Shown one piece after another: positions 43,743 through 52,833 of a stretch of 64,000 bases of DNA. A program made the position numbers and the translations under genes. Source of the DNA: Muribaculaceae bacterium (GTDB taxonomy: Bacteria > Bacteroidota > Bacteroidia > Bacteroidales > Muribaculaceae); assembly GCA_022509165.1 (NCBI GenBank), contig JAFLTT010000010.1:1-64000 (forward strand), given 5' to 3'. Below the pieces are notes generated by a model. The model ran no database searches. It saw only the letters and a list, made by a program, of their open reading frames with translations, and was not told the origin of the DNA. Every line of letters begins with the position of its first letter. Position 1 is the stretch's first letter.

Positions 43743-46397
43743 ATGAATCATATATATAAGATATCGGTTTTATTTATTGCACTTCTATTATCAACTCCGG
43801 TCTTCTCCCAAGAGATGGAGGCTCCGGTTGATACTATCTACAACCCCGATATCATATATTCCCCGATACCCAAAGTGTATGAAATAGCGGGCATACGTGT
43901 GGAAGGCATTAATCATGCCGACGACTACATAATCATAGCCAATTCCGGCCTCTCGATTGGAGAACGAGTGGAAGTGCCCGGACCTGTACTTACTACTGCC
44001 ACGAAGCGTCTTTGGCGTCAGGGTCTGTATTCAAGCGTGAAGATTCTTGCAGAAAAAATTGCAGGTAATAAAATTTGGCTTCTCATACAGTTAAAACAAC
44101 AACCCCGCCTATCTGAAATTAGGTTTGAAGGAGTGAAGGGTGGTGAGAAAAAAGATATTCTTGAAAGGCTGGGCATGATTTCAGGCCAGCAAATCACCCC
44201 GAATATTGTAGCAAGGGCCACTCAGATCATTAAAGACTATTATTCTTCAAAGGGCTTTAAAAATGCTATAGTCCATATCAACCAAGTACCCGACATCTCT
44301 AAAGACAATCAGGTGTTCCTGGATGTGAACGTGGATAGGAATAGCAAAGTCAAGGTGCATAAGATCTACATCAGTGGAAATGAAGTGCTTTCTGACAGAA
44401 AAGTGAAGAATGCAATGAAGAAGACAAATGAGAAAACCGACATTCTCAAGATCTTCAGTCAAAAGAAGTTTGTGGATTCAGACTATAAAGACGACAAAAA
44501 CCGTATCATAGAAAAATATAACTCTCTCGGCTATCGCGACGCACGTATAGTAAATGACAGTGTCGTGAAATATGATGACAACACGGTAGATGTTTTCATA
44601 GATGTAGAAGAAGGCAATAAATACTATATCAGTGATATTAACTGGGTTGGTAACACAGTTTATTCCACCGACATCCTCAATAACATCCTGGGAATTTATC
44701 CCGGAGATGTCTATAACCAGCCACTGCTCGAGAAACGCCTCCGCACCGATGATGATGCAGTGAGCAATTATTACCTCGACAACGGTTATCTTTTCTTCGA
44801 GCTTGTGCCTATAGAAGAGAACATCAAGGGAGATAGCATTGCTCTGCAGATGAGAGTGATGGAAGGTCCGCAAGCTACTATAAACAAAGTCGTGATCAAT
44901 GGTAACGACCAATTGTTTGAGAAGGTAGTGAGAAGAGAACTCAGAGTCCGTCCGGGTGAACTTTTCTCAAAGAGCGACCTGATGCGTTCTGCACGTGAAA
45001 TAGCCACCACGGGTCACTTCAACCCGGAAACAATGGATATAAGGCCCGAACCAAATGAGAATGATGGAACGGTAGACATTATCTTTAACCTGGAATCAAA
45101 GGCCAATGACAAAGTGCAGTTATCTTTCGGTTGGGGTCAGACAGGTGTGACAGGTCAGGTATCTTTATCTTTCTCAAACTTCTCAATCAAGAATCTGTTT
45201 AATCCGGGCTCTTACCGAGGTATCATACCACGCGGCGACGGACAAACTTTCTCTATCTCGGCACAGACCAATGCCAAATACTATCAGAGTTATTCAATCT
45301 CATTCTTCGACCCGTGGTTTGGAGGCAAGAGACCTAATGCCCTCTCCTTCAGTGTGGATTATAGCCGTTCTACCGGTATAAACTCAAGTTACTACAATAA
45401 TTCCTGGTACAACTCCGGTTATTATAATTCCCTTTATTACGGAGGTTCATATAATTACAATAATACAGGATATTACTATCAAAATGCCTACGACCCCAAT
45501 AAGGTGCTCCAGATGGCCGGTGTGATGTTGGGATTTGGAACAAGACTCAGCTGGCCTGATGACTATTTCCAGTTCCAGGCATCTCTATCCTACAGATGGT
45601 ATTATCTCAAAAATTGGGAATACCTGTATTATATGAACAATGGAGTTTCCAACTCCCTTATGTTGGGACTGTCTTTGTCAAGAACCAGTATAGACCAACC
45701 TATTTATCCGCGTAGAGGATCTTCTTTCAGTATCGATGTTACGCTCACTCCCCCTGCCTCTCTATTTAGCGGCAAGAAAGACTGGAAATCCCTTTCAGAG
45801 ATGGCTGCCAGAACAAATACCAACAGCGAACAACGCGAGGCTGCAGCCAAAGAACTGTACAAATGGATAGAATACTGGAAGGTAAAATTCAAGAGCCGTA
45901 CTTATACCCCTCTCACCGATCCTGATGGCTCCTGGACTCTGGTACTTATGACTCGTGCTGATTTTGGACTCCTTGGTTCATGGAATCAATATTTCAAAAC
46001 TCCATTCGAGACTTTCTATTTCGGAGGCGACGGTATGTCGGGAAGTTATACATATGCCACAGAAACAATTGCAATGAGAGGTTATGATAACGGACAATTC
46101 ACTCCTTGGGGATATGAAGGATATGCTTACGGCCGTTTCGGTCTCGAACTCCACTTCCCCTTCATGCTGCAGCCAAGCACAACAATCTACGCTCTGGCTT
46201 TTGCGGAAGCCGGTAACTGTTGGACCTCGGTAAAAGACTTCTCTCCATTTAATCTTAAGAGAAGTGCAGGTGTGGGTGTGAGACTCTATCTCTCTATGCT
46301 CGGTATGCTTGGTATAGACTGGGGCTATGGTTTCGACAAGGTTTGGGGAACTCGTGGTGGTAGCCAGATTCACTTTGTGCTCGGACAAGAATTCTAA
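43743..46397 (+). CDS. bamA: outer-membrane protein assembly factor BamA
   Basis: 884 residues with a signal peptide (ending FSQE). Five POTRA domains occupy about residues 30-430 (for example IRVEGINHADDYIIIANSGLSIGER, and VDVNVDRNSKVKVHKIYISGN), followed by a 16-stranded Omp85 barrel. The terminal strand ends in GGSQIHFVLGQEF with the typical aromatic end. Around residues 545-585 an insertion very rich in Tyr, Asn and Ser lies in a barrel loop. BamA inserts outer-membrane proteins; it is joined here to two Skp-like chaperone genes and uppS. Longer than E. coli BamA (810), mostly because of loops. Confidence 0.95.
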   Translation: MNHIYKISVLFIALLLSTPVFSQEMEAPVDTIYNPDIIYSPIPKVYEIAGIRVEGINHADDYIIIANSGLSIGERVEVPGPVLTTATKRLWRQGLYSSVKILAEKIAGNKIWLLIQLKQQPRLSEIRFEGVKGGEKKDILERLGMISGQQITPNIVARATQIIKDYYSSKGFKNAIVHINQVPDISKDNQVFLDVNVDRNSKVKVHKIYISGNEVLSDRKVKNAMKKTNEKTDILKIFSQKKFVDSDYKDDKNRIIEKYNSLGYRDARIVNDSVVKYDDNTVDVFIDVEEGNKYYISDINWVGNTVYSTDILNNILGIYPGDVYNQPLLEKRLRTDDDAVSNYYLDNGYLFFELVPIEENIKGDSIALQMRVMEGPQATINKVVINGNDQLFEKVVRRELRVRPGELFSKSDLMRSAREIATTGHFNPETMDIRPEPNENDGTVDIIFNLESKANDKVQLSFGWGQTGVTGQVSLSFSNFSIKNLFNPGSYRGIIPRGDGQTFSISAQTNAKYYQSYSISFFDPWFGGKRPNALSFSVDYSRSTGINSSYYNNSWYNSGYYNSLYYGGSYNYNNTGYYYQNAYDPNKVLQMAGVMLGFGTRLSWPDDYFQFQASLSYRWYYLKNWEYLYYMNNGVSNSLMLGLSLSRTSIDQPIYPRRGSSFSIDVTLTPPASLFSGKKDWKSLSEMAARTNTNSEQREAAAKELYKWIEYWKVKFKSRTYTPLTDPDGSWTLVLMTRADFGLLGSWNQYFKTPFETFYFGGDGMSGSYTYATETIAMRGYDNGQFTPWGYEGYAYGRFGLELHFPFMLQPSTTIYALAFAEAGNCWTSVKDFSPFNLKRSAGVGVRLYLSMLGMLGIDWGYGFDKVWGTRGGSQIHFVLGQEF

Positions 46398-46521
46398 GCG
46401 AATATTGGTTAAGAATGTTATTTTATCCCGAGTATAAAATCCCGGAGAGACCTTGTATGAAGAGAGTATCTTAAACCTTATGGATGCAGCAGAGTCTATA
46501 AAATAAAAAATTACACAGACT

Positions 46522-47037
46522 ATGAAAAAAACGATATTCACACTCTTAATGGTTTTCTGTGGTATTGCAGCTGCCAACTCACAGAAATTCGCATTAATCG
46601 ACATGGAGTATATCCTAAAGAATATACCAAGCTATGAAATGGCCAACGAGCAGCTTAATCAGGTGTCACAACGTTGGGAAAAAGAAGTGAATGAACTTTC
46701 CAAAGAGGCTGAAACCATGTATAAGAATTACCAGAGTGAAATGGTGTTTCTGACCGACGAAATGAAGAAAAAGCGTGAGGAAGAGATTGTGGCCAAGGAA
46801 AAGGAAGTGACCGAAACCCGTTATAAATATTTTGGTCCGGAAGGAGAGCTTTATAAAAAACGTCAGAGCCTGATGAAGCCGATTCAGGAGGATATATACA
46901 ATGCGGTGAAAGCCGTGGCCGAGGAAAGAGGTTATCAGACTATTTTCGACCGGGCTTCTTCACAAAGTATAGTCTTTGCATCACCTAAGATTGATGTAAG
47001 CAACGAAGTGCTGGCAAAATTGGGCTATTCCAAATAA
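46522..47037 (+). CDS. OmpH/Skp-like periplasmic chaperone
   Basis: 171 residues, signal peptide (ending ANSQK). The protein is mostly a long charged coiled coil (LNQVSQRWEKEVNELSKEAETMYKNYQSE...KKKREEEIVAKEKEVTETRYKYFG) framed by a short N-terminal strand (FALIDMEYILKNIPSYE) and a C-terminal strand. This is the Skp/OmpH design, a trimeric jellyfish-shaped chaperone that holds unfolded outer-membrane proteins. It lies 124 bases after bamA and is the first of two paralogues. Confidence 0.9.
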   Translation: MKKTIFTLLMVFCGIAAANSQKFALIDMEYILKNIPSYEMANEQLNQVSQRWEKEVNELSKEAETMYKNYQSEMVFLTDEMKKKREEEIVAKEKEVTETRYKYFGPEGELYKKRQSLMKPIQEDIYNAVKAVAEERGYQTIFDRASSQSIVFASPKIDVSNEVLAKLGYSK

Positions 47038-47074
47038 TTCAGTAATTTTGCAAACAATTATAAAACCTAATATA

Positions 47075-47581
47075 ATGATCAAGAAAATCTTATTGATTGC
47101 AGCCTTGGTGTTACCAATGTGTGCTTTCGCTCAGTCTCTCAAGATTGGTATAGTAAACGTGGATGAAGTGGTGCAAAAAATGCCCGAATATACCGATGCA
47201 CAAAACAAGTTTGTTGAAACTTCTAAAAGATATGAGGATGAATTGGCAAAACTTCAGGAAGAACTGAAGCGCCGCTACGATGAAATCCAGAATATGCCGG
47301 AAAATGAACTTGAAACTATCAAGGAGCGTAAAGTAAAGGATTTCCAGGAATATCAGGTAAAAATTCAACAGTTTACCCAGACTGCTGAACAAGAAATGGG
47401 AAAAGTGCAAGCCGAACTCATGGCTCCTATCGAGAAAAAGGTAAATGATGCCATTCGTTCCGTTGGCCAAGAAGGCGGATATTCACTTATAGAGCCCAAC
47501 GTTAGCTCCTTCATCCTCTATTATGCAGACCCTGTGAAAGACATCACAGACGAAGTGAAGGCTAAGTTAGGCATTCTCTGA
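47075..47581 (+). CDS. OmpH/Skp-like periplasmic chaperone (second copy)
   Basis: About 168 residues from the ATG at 47075 (MIKKILLIAALVLPMCAFAQ, a clear signal peptide); the TTG at 47048 would add a non-signal-like leader. The same layout as the preceding gene: LKIGIVNVDEVVQKMPEYTDAQNK, then a coiled coil (KRYEDELAKLQEELKRRYDEIQ), then a beta tail (GYSLIEPNVSSFILYYADPVKDIT). Paralogous to its neighbour, 37 bases away. Their pairing next to bamA suggests linked roles in outer-membrane protein delivery. The stop TGA is 2 bases before murI. Confidence 0.9.
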   Translation: MIKKILLIAALVLPMCAFAQSLKIGIVNVDEVVQKMPEYTDAQNKFVETSKRYEDELAKLQEELKRRYDEIQNMPENELETIKERKVKDFQEYQVKIQQFTQTAEQEMGKVQAELMAPIEKKVNDAIRSVGQEGGYSLIEPNVSSFILYYADPVKDITDEVKAKLGIL

Positions 47582-47583
47582 AA

Positions 47584-48396
47584 TTGAAAATAGGAGTTTT
47601 TGATTCCGGTTACGGTGGCCTTACTATCCTTAAGGAGATAAGGAAACGCCTCCCCCAATACGACTACCTATATCTTGGCGACAACGCGCGTGCTCCTTAT
47701 GGCACAAGGTCGTTTGAGATAGTTTACGAATTTACCTTACAAGCAGTGAAGGCACTCTTCGAAAGAGGGTGCCGTCTTGTTGTTTTAGCATGTAATACCG
47801 CTTCTGCCAAAGCGCTTCGCACTATACAGCAGAATGATTTGCCTTCGATAGATCCTTCTAAAAGAGTGCTGGGAGTGATAAGACCCACCGTAGAAATTCT
47901 CTCCGAAATGTCTAAGACCAAGCATGTGGGTATACTCGCTACTCCGGGGACTGTGAAAAGTCACTCATATTCTATAGAACTCGGGAAACTTTCACCGGAA
48001 ATAATCACCACAGAACATGCTTGTCCTATGTGGGTACCTTTAGTTGAAAATAATGAAATTGATTCTCCGGGAGCGGATTATTTTGTTGAAAAGGAAATAA
48101 AGAATATCCTGGCTAAAGATCCCCAAATTGACACTCTTGTATTGGGTTGTACCCATTACCCGTTATTATTGCCCAAGATTAAAGAATATGCTCCTGAAAA
48201 TGTAAATATTGTTTGTCAGGGCCAAATTGTGGCTGAAAGTCTTGCCGATTACCTGCAGAGACATCATGAAATAGAAAATCGTTTATCAACTACTGCTACG
48301 GCAACTTATCTCACTACTGAACACACTGAAAAGTTCGATTCCCTTGCATCCCTTTTTATGGGGAAACCCGTGATGTCTCATACAATTTCTTTTTAA
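47584..48396 (+). CDS. murI: glutamate racemase
   Basis: 270 residues. Makes D-glutamate for peptidoglycan. The two catalytic cysteines are Cys70 (VLACNTAS) and Cys189 (VLGCTHYPLL); the N-terminal FDSGYGG (Asp7, Ser8) and DNARAPYG motifs are intact. The predicted start is TTG (47584), matching the family start MKIGVFDSG. It follows the second Skp-like gene by 2 bases and is probably part of the same transcript. Confidence 0.95.
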   Translation: MKIGVFDSGYGGLTILKEIRKRLPQYDYLYLGDNARAPYGTRSFEIVYEFTLQAVKALFERGCRLVVLACNTASAKALRTIQQNDLPSIDPSKRVLGVIRPTVEILSEMSKTKHVGILATPGTVKSHSYSIELGKLSPEIITTEHACPMWVPLVENNEIDSPGADYFVEKEIKNILAKDPQIDTLVLGCTHYPLLLPKIKEYAPENVNIVCQGQIVAESLADYLQRHHEIENRLSTTATATYLTTEHTEKFDSLASLFMGKPVMSHTISF

Positions 48397-48459
48397 TTAG
48401 ATTTATTCTTTCACATAATTGAAATCTTTGATCTGAATAATCCAAATTAAGTTTCGAAA

Positions 48460-48735
48460 ATGCAGTCTGATTCCCATCCAAATCTTGAAGAAATAAAAAA
48501 ATTGCCTCCCGAAGAGGCAATCGCACTACTTAATGCTTTATTGGAGAAGGATAAGGAAAACGACTTGTTATTGACTCTGAGAGGTCAGACTTTCTGGAAA
48601 CTTAACAAAAGGAGGGAGGCTATTAATGATTATCTTTGTGCCATAAAAATAAATCCCGAAAGTCATTCGAAAGTTCTTTTGGAATATGCTCAGACCATAC
48701 TGGCTTATTACAACAAAGATCTTTTAAATCCGTAA
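48460..48735 (+). CDS. small TPR-like protein
   Basis: 91 residues. Pattern of paired helices, EEAIALLNALLEKDKENDLLLTLRGQTFWKLNKRREAINDYLCAIKINPES, matches tetratricopeptide repeats, with typical A/Y/P positions in a single well-formed repeat at about 38-72. No signal peptide. Function unknown; single TPR-containing proteins usually act as adaptors. Lies 63 bases after murI and may share its transcript. Confidence 0.7.
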   Translation: MQSDSHPNLEEIKKLPPEEAIALLNALLEKDKENDLLLTLRGQTFWKLNKRREAINDYLCAIKINPESHSKVLLEYAQTILAYYNKDLLNP

Positions 48736-48780
48736 GAGAGAGGATTATGGATTGAGGAGTTGGTAATGAATCTGAGATGA

Positions 48781-48847
48781 GCACGCGCCGTCCGTCCCTA
48801 CGTTTGAGGGCAATTTATTCATAGGGATATTTATGAAGATTATCAAT
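48781..48847. repeat. REP-like palindromic repeat, copy B
   Basis: Matches the reverse complement of 19083-19149 at 56 of 67 positions without gaps. Here only one arm with the GC-rich core (GCACGCGCCGTCCG) is present, so the facing hairpin of copy A is missing and the element looks like a half unit. It lies in the 135-base spacer between a TPR-like gene and the convergent small protein gene; nothing else is visible in that spacer. Confidence 0.7.
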
Positions 48848-48870
48848 ATGAATTAAATCGCTTTTGGGAA

Positions 48871-49191
48871 TTAATGAGTTTCCCATGGGAAAAGCATTCT
48901 TTCATTACCTATAGTATTTGAAGGCACTTCCAATTTCTGTTGATTACCGAAAGTACTAAATTTGGGAGCATAAAGCATTAAAGGTCTCTCCTCTCCCCAT
49001 CCTTGATGATAATTACGAATATGTATCATCACTAAACCATGCACATCGCGGATTGCGAGCCTTAATTCGCTGATTAATTGGCTCATATTAGCTATTTTTT
49101 CTGAGACATAGTTATATATCGTACGTCCGTTGAGAGTTACCCTGGCAAAAATTTTGTCTCCAAAAGTTATTGTCTTAGTCTTCTTATACAT
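48871..49191 (-). CDS. conserved small protein of unknown function
   Basis: 106 residues. No signal peptide and no membrane segment. Recognisable sequence features are an N-terminal strand pattern (KTITFGDKIFARVTLNGRTIYNYVS), a helix (MSQLISELRLAIRDVHGLVMIHIRN) and a GWGEERPLML segment. The pattern reads as a small beta-alpha-beta protein and it is similar to short hypothetical proteins seen in many Bacteroidales genomes, but I cannot name the family. The Shine-Dalgarno context is poor, as is common here. Single gene between a REP-like repeat and the tRNA-Leu region. Confidence 0.6.
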   Translation of the reverse strand: MYKKTKTITFGDKIFARVTLNGRTIYNYVSEKIANMSQLISELRLAIRDVHGLVMIHIRNYHQGWGEERPLMLYAPKFSTFGNQQKLEVPSNTIGNERMLFPWETH

Positions 49192-49416
49192 AATCTTTTA
49201 TTTTTAAGGATTAATATTCTATCATTTTGAATTCCAATGCAAAAATATCCCTATACACTGCCAAGAAGAGGCAGTGTATTGTTAAATAAAAATAAATTCT
49301 CCATTGAGCGACTAAATAGAGCCGAAGAGACCTACAAAAGGGGTAAATTTGCACTGTCTAATCACTTCCTTATCTGTAACTCTTCTCAGAGTAAAAGAAT
49401 AACGATATGAGATGAC

Positions 49417-49501
49417 GCAGGAATGGTGGAATGGTAGACACGAAGGACTTAAAATCCTTTGGCCTTTACCGGCTGTGTGGGTTCGAGTCCCACTTCCTGT
49501 A
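49417..49501 (+). tRNA. tRNA-Leu (TAA)
   Basis: Acceptor GCAGGAA (49417-49423) pairs with TTCCTGT (49494-49500), with a G-U end pair and discriminator A. The anticodon loop CTTAAAA gives anticodon TAA. The long variable arm (TGGCCTTTACCGGCTG region) and T arm GTGGGTTCGAGTCCCAC are typical of leucine tRNA. CCA is not encoded. A strong hairpin terminator follows within 6 bases. Confidence 0.93.
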
Positions 49502-49506
49502 CAAAT

Positions 49507-49547
49507 TAAGGCTCTTAATTCCCTGAAATTAAGAGCCTTATTCTTTT
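49507..49547 (+). terminator. rho-independent terminator of tRNA-Leu
   Basis: Fourteen-bp perfect stem (TAAGGCTCTTAATT at 49507-49520 with its complement at 49527-49540), loop CCCTGA, then TTCTTTT. Confidence 0.85.
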
Positions 49548-49637
49548 ATAATAAGCAACTAATAAGCAAACTCCGAAGACCAGTTAAAGAAAGGGTCGCT
49601 ATGCGACTTAATTGCAACCTAATCTCAGAATCTTAAT

Positions 49638-50294
49638 TTAAATAATATAAGAAAGGGATTCTTTACATTTCTGAGTGATATAATTCCAGTCTTGAGATTC
49701 AATTTTGTCTTTCGGGAACAGTTTACTTCCCATGCCCACGGCTGTAACTCCTGCCTTGAACCAGGATTCAAGGTTTTCTTTAGTCGGTTCCACCCCTCCT
49801 GTCACCATTAGTTTGCTCCAAGGCATCGGCGCCAGAAGTCCTTTCACGAATTTCGGTCCCAATACATCTCCAGGAAACACCTTGCAAAGATCGCAACCTG
49901 CCTCCTGAGCAAATCCAATCTCTGAAACACTTCCGCAACCGGGTACGTATGGAACGAGCCTTCTATTGCAAGTCTTGGCAACTTCTGGATTGAACAAGGG
50001 TCCTACAACGAAGCATGCTCCCAGTTGCATATAAAGTGAGGCCGTACCGGGATCTACAACAGAGCCTACTCCAACAGCCATCTCCGGACATTCCTTTGCT
50101 GCATATTTCACCAATTCCGAGAATATCTCATGAGCGAAATCCCCGCGATTGGTAAATTCAAATGCTTTCACCCCTCCATAGTAGCAGGCTTTTAATACTG
50201 CCTTTGCTATTTCGATATCTTTGTGATAGAAAACAGGCACGATCGGGGCCTTCTCTATCTTATCGATAACTTGAATTTTATTGAATCTTGCCAC
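49638..50294 (-). CDS. kdgA: KDPG aldolase (bifunctional 4-hydroxy-2-oxoglutarate type)
   Basis: 218 residues. Splits 2-keto-3-deoxy-6-phosphogluconate into pyruvate and glyceraldehyde 3-phosphate. Class I aldolase motifs are [13 protein letters not shown] start, [39 protein letters not shown] and the Schiff-base Lys in [16 protein letters not shown], followed by MVTGGVEPT. It is the last gene of the minus-strand hexuronide operon, directly after the KDG kinase that makes its substrate. The gap to kdgK is 37 bases of T-rich 7-mer repeat. Eda is the E. coli name. Confidence 0.9.
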   Translation of the reverse strand: MARFNKIQVIDKIEKAPIVPVFYHKDIEIAKAVLKACYYGGVKAFEFTNRGDFAHEIFSELVKYAAKECPEMAVGVGSVVDPGTASLYMQLGACFVVGPLFNPEVAKTCNRRLVPYVPGCGSVSEIGFAQEAGCDLCKVFPGDVLGPKFVKGLLAPMPWSKLMVTGGVEPTKENLESWFKAGVTAVGMGSKLFPKDKIESQDWNYITQKCKESLSYII

Positions 50295-50331
50295 TGCTTT
50301 TAGTTTTTAGTTTATAGTTTGTAGTTGGTGG
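50295..50331. repeat. short T/A-rich 7-bp repeat between kdgA and kdgK
   Basis: Read as TAGTTTT-TAGTTTA-TAGTTTG-TAGTTGG-style units of 7 bases filling most of the 37-base gap. It is the third intercistronic gap of this operon that is made of simple repeats. Confidence 0.45.
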
Positions 50332-51354
50332 TTAGCGTTGTACGCGGCCGTTGGCTGAGCCACCGGCAAGCGCTTCAACTTCAGATGTAGTTACCAAATT
50401 GAAATCTCCCGGAATGGTCTGCTTGAGTGCTGATGCTGCCACTGCAAATTCCAAAGCCTCGCCCTGGGTCTTGTAAGTCAGCAAGCCATGGATTAAACCT
50501 CCCGAGAATGAATCGCCACCACCTACACGGTCGATGATCGGATTGATGTCATATCTCTTGCTTACGTAGAATTCATTGCCGTCGTAAATCATCGCTTTCC
50601 AGCCGTTATGGGTGGCGGAATATGATTCCCGAAGAGTGCTGACTACATATTTGAAACCGAATTCCTTCATCATCTGCTCGAAGATGGCCTTGTAGCCTTC
50701 GGCATCGGTATTGCCACTTTCAACATCAGCGTCAGGTTTGAACCCAAGACACAATTCAGCGTCCTCTTCGTTGCCGATACATACATCTACATATTTCATC
50801 AATGGCTTCATTATGCTCTGAGCCTTCTCTGAAGTCCAGAGTTTCTTACGGAAATTGAGGTCGACCGACACTGTCACACCATGACGTTTCGCAGCCTCAC
50901 AGGCTAACCTTGTAAGTTCGGCTGCTTTGTCTGAGATGGCCGGTGTGATTCCGCTCCAGTGGAACCAGTCAGCACCCTCCATTATCTTGTCGAAATCGAA
51001 ATCCTTTGGTTCGGCTTCAGAAATGGCTGAGTGAGCACGGTCATAGATAACCTTTGAAGGACGCATCGAGGCTCCTGTCTCGCAATAGTAAATACCAAGC
51101 CGTTCTCCACCTCGTGTTATGTAGTCGGTGCGGACTCCGTATCTTCTCAGGGCATTCACCGCAGCCTGACCGATCTCGTGTGTCGGCAATTTGGAAACGA
51201 AATATGCTTCATGTCCGTAGTTGGCGCAACTTACGGCCACGTTTGCTTCACCTCCACCCCAGATTACATTGAATCTGTCAACTTCTATGAATCTGTAGCA
51301 GCCTTCCGGAGAAAGACGGAGCATTATCTCTCCTAATGTTATTATCTTAGACAT
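50332..51354 (-). CDS. kdgK: 2-keto-3-deoxygluconate kinase (PfkB family)
   Basis: 340 residues. Phosphorylates KDG, from glucuronate or galacturonate breakdown, with ATP. PfkB motifs are present: the N-terminal ITLGEIMLRLSPEG, the sugar-contacting GGGEANVAVSCANYG, and the catalytic GGGDSFSGGLIHGLL near the C-terminus with Asp as base. Context (UxaC, UxuA, KDPG aldolase) agrees with KDG as substrate. It follows exuT by 4 bases. Confidence 0.93.
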   Translation of the reverse strand: MSKIITLGEIMLRLSPEGCYRFIEVDRFNVIWGGGEANVAVSCANYGHEAYFVSKLPTHEIGQAAVNALRRYGVRTDYITRGGERLGIYYCETGASMRPSKVIYDRAHSAISEAEPKDFDFDKIMEGADWFHWSGITPAISDKAAELTRLACEAAKRHGVTVSVDLNFRKKLWTSEKAQSIMKPLMKYVDVCIGNEEDAELCLGFKPDADVESGNTDAEGYKAIFEQMMKEFGFKYVVSTLRESYSATHNGWKAMIYDGNEFYVSKRYDINPIIDRVGGGDSFSGGLIHGLLTYKTQGEALEFAVAASALKQTIPGDFNLVTTSEVEALAGGSANGRVQR

Positions 51355-51358
51355 CTTT

Positions 51359-52831
51359 TTATATTTCTATTTTCTTGTATTTCGGAACCAATACTTTCAT
51401 TATAACCCACGCTAACAGGTAAGACACTGCACAAACGGAGAACACAATCATATAGCCTGCAGGTTTTCCGCTGAATGTGAAGAAATTGAATTCAGCACCC
51501 TTACCGTCAGCAAAATCAAAAAGGAGTCCTGAACCCTTATTGATAAGATAGGAACCGATACCGCCGGCCATCGTGCCGATACCTACGATTGAAGCAACGG
51601 TGGATTTCGGGAACATGTCTCCGATTGTACTGTAAAGGTTGGCACTCCAGGCTTGATGGGCCGCCCCGGCAAGACCGATGATTATTGCAGGCCACCAGGC
51701 AGAGTATACCCCCAAAGGCTGGGCGGCAAGAGCCAGGATAGGTACAAAGGCAAATATCAGCATCGCCCTCATTCTTCCGGCATATGGATTCATACCTTTC
51801 TTTTCAACAAACAATTTGGGAAGATAACCCCCACCAATGGAAAGTACCGTCACTATGAAATAAAGGGAAAAAATCAGAGCCTGACCCTCGGCAGAGAATG
51901 AAGTAAAACCGAATTGATCTGAAAAATAAGCAGGCGCCCAGAACAGGAAGAACCACCATACACCGTCGGTCAGTGCCTTGCCTGTAACAAACGCCCAGGT
52001 CTGACGGAATTTAAAGCAATGCCAGAATGGTATGGTCTTTGTTTCGTTTTCCTTTATTTCCTGTTTGGATTCTCCTTTCTCGTCCTGCATGATATATGCA
52101 AGTTCTGCCTTGTTCACGAATTTAGACTTCTGCGGTGCCTGGTACATCCTGTCCCAGAAAATCATCCATACAAAACCAAGAGCACCGATGATAAGGAATG
52201 CCATTTCCCAGCCATATTCCTTAGCCAAAACCGGTATACAAAGAGGTGCCGCAAGAGCGCCTACGGAAGCACCGGCATTAAAGACAGATGTAGCGAAAGC
52301 ACGGTCCATCTTCGGGAAATACTGTGCAGTCACCTTGATTGCAGCCGGGAAGTTGCCTGACTCCCCTATCGCCAGCAAAGCCCTGCAACCCAAGAACAGC
52401 CAGACACTTATTGACGCCACGGAAAAAGCCATTGTGCTGCCGGCTTTGATTTCATAAAGTGCTTCAATCGAGCCTAAACCCGCCAGATGTATTGTAGCCC
52501 AGCCACAAAGTGAGTGCAGACAGGCCGCGGCAGACCATACAAAAATGGCTATCAGATATCCTTTCCGGGAACCCATGAAATCTATTATCTTCCCGGCAAA
52601 AAGACTTACTCCTGCATAAAAAAGGGAGAAAAAACCGGTGATATCGCCGTAATCGGAATCGGTCCAATGGAACTCCGGGGCAATAAAGTCTTTCCATGTT
52701 AGCGACAAAACCTGCCGGTCAAGGTAATTTATCGTCGTGGCAAAAAACAGCAACGAGCATATAACCCATCTCCAGTTGGTGCGTTTCGAGGTATCGACCG
52801 CTGTCGCTGTAATTTTCGATGTTAAATCCAT
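51359..52831 (-). CDS. exuT: hexuronate transporter, major facilitator family
   Basis: 490 residues with 12 transmembrane helices. Features of the ExuT/anion:cation symporter group are RWVICSLLFFATTINYLDRQVLSLTWKDF at the first helix and GFFSLFYAGVSLFAGKIIDFMGSRKGY. An insert around 125-145 gives a slightly long first half. It probably imports glucuronate or galacturonate with protons. Placed between uxaC and kdgK in the operon. The long 9-bp repeat array lies between its start and the uxaC stop. Confidence 0.88.
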   Translation of the reverse strand: MDLTSKITATAVDTSKRTNWRWVICSLLFFATTINYLDRQVLSLTWKDFIAPEFHWTDSDYGDITGFFSLFYAGVSLFAGKIIDFMGSRKGYLIAIFVWSAAACLHSLCGWATIHLAGLGSIEALYEIKAGSTMAFSVASISVWLFLGCRALLAIGESGNFPAAIKVTAQYFPKMDRAFATSVFNAGASVGALAAPLCIPVLAKEYGWEMAFLIIGALGFVWMIFWDRMYQAPQKSKFVNKAELAYIMQDEKGESKQEIKENETKTIPFWHCFKFRQTWAFVTGKALTDGVWWFFLFWAPAYFSDQFGFTSFSAEGQALIFSLYFIVTVLSIGGGYLPKLFVEKKGMNPYAGRMRAMLIFAFVPILALAAQPLGVYSAWWPAIIIGLAGAAHQAWSANLYSTIGDMFPKSTVASIVGIGTMAGGIGSYLINKGSGLLFDFADGKGAEFNFFTFSGKPAGYMIVFSVCAVSYLLAWVIMKVLVPKYKKIEI

Positions 52832-52833
52832 GG

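Noticed and set aside
45978..46604. 208-codon minus-strand frame
   Set aside because: Lies opposite the end of bamA and its downstream spacer; composition rich in Ser/Thr/His and no domain, so it is a shadow.
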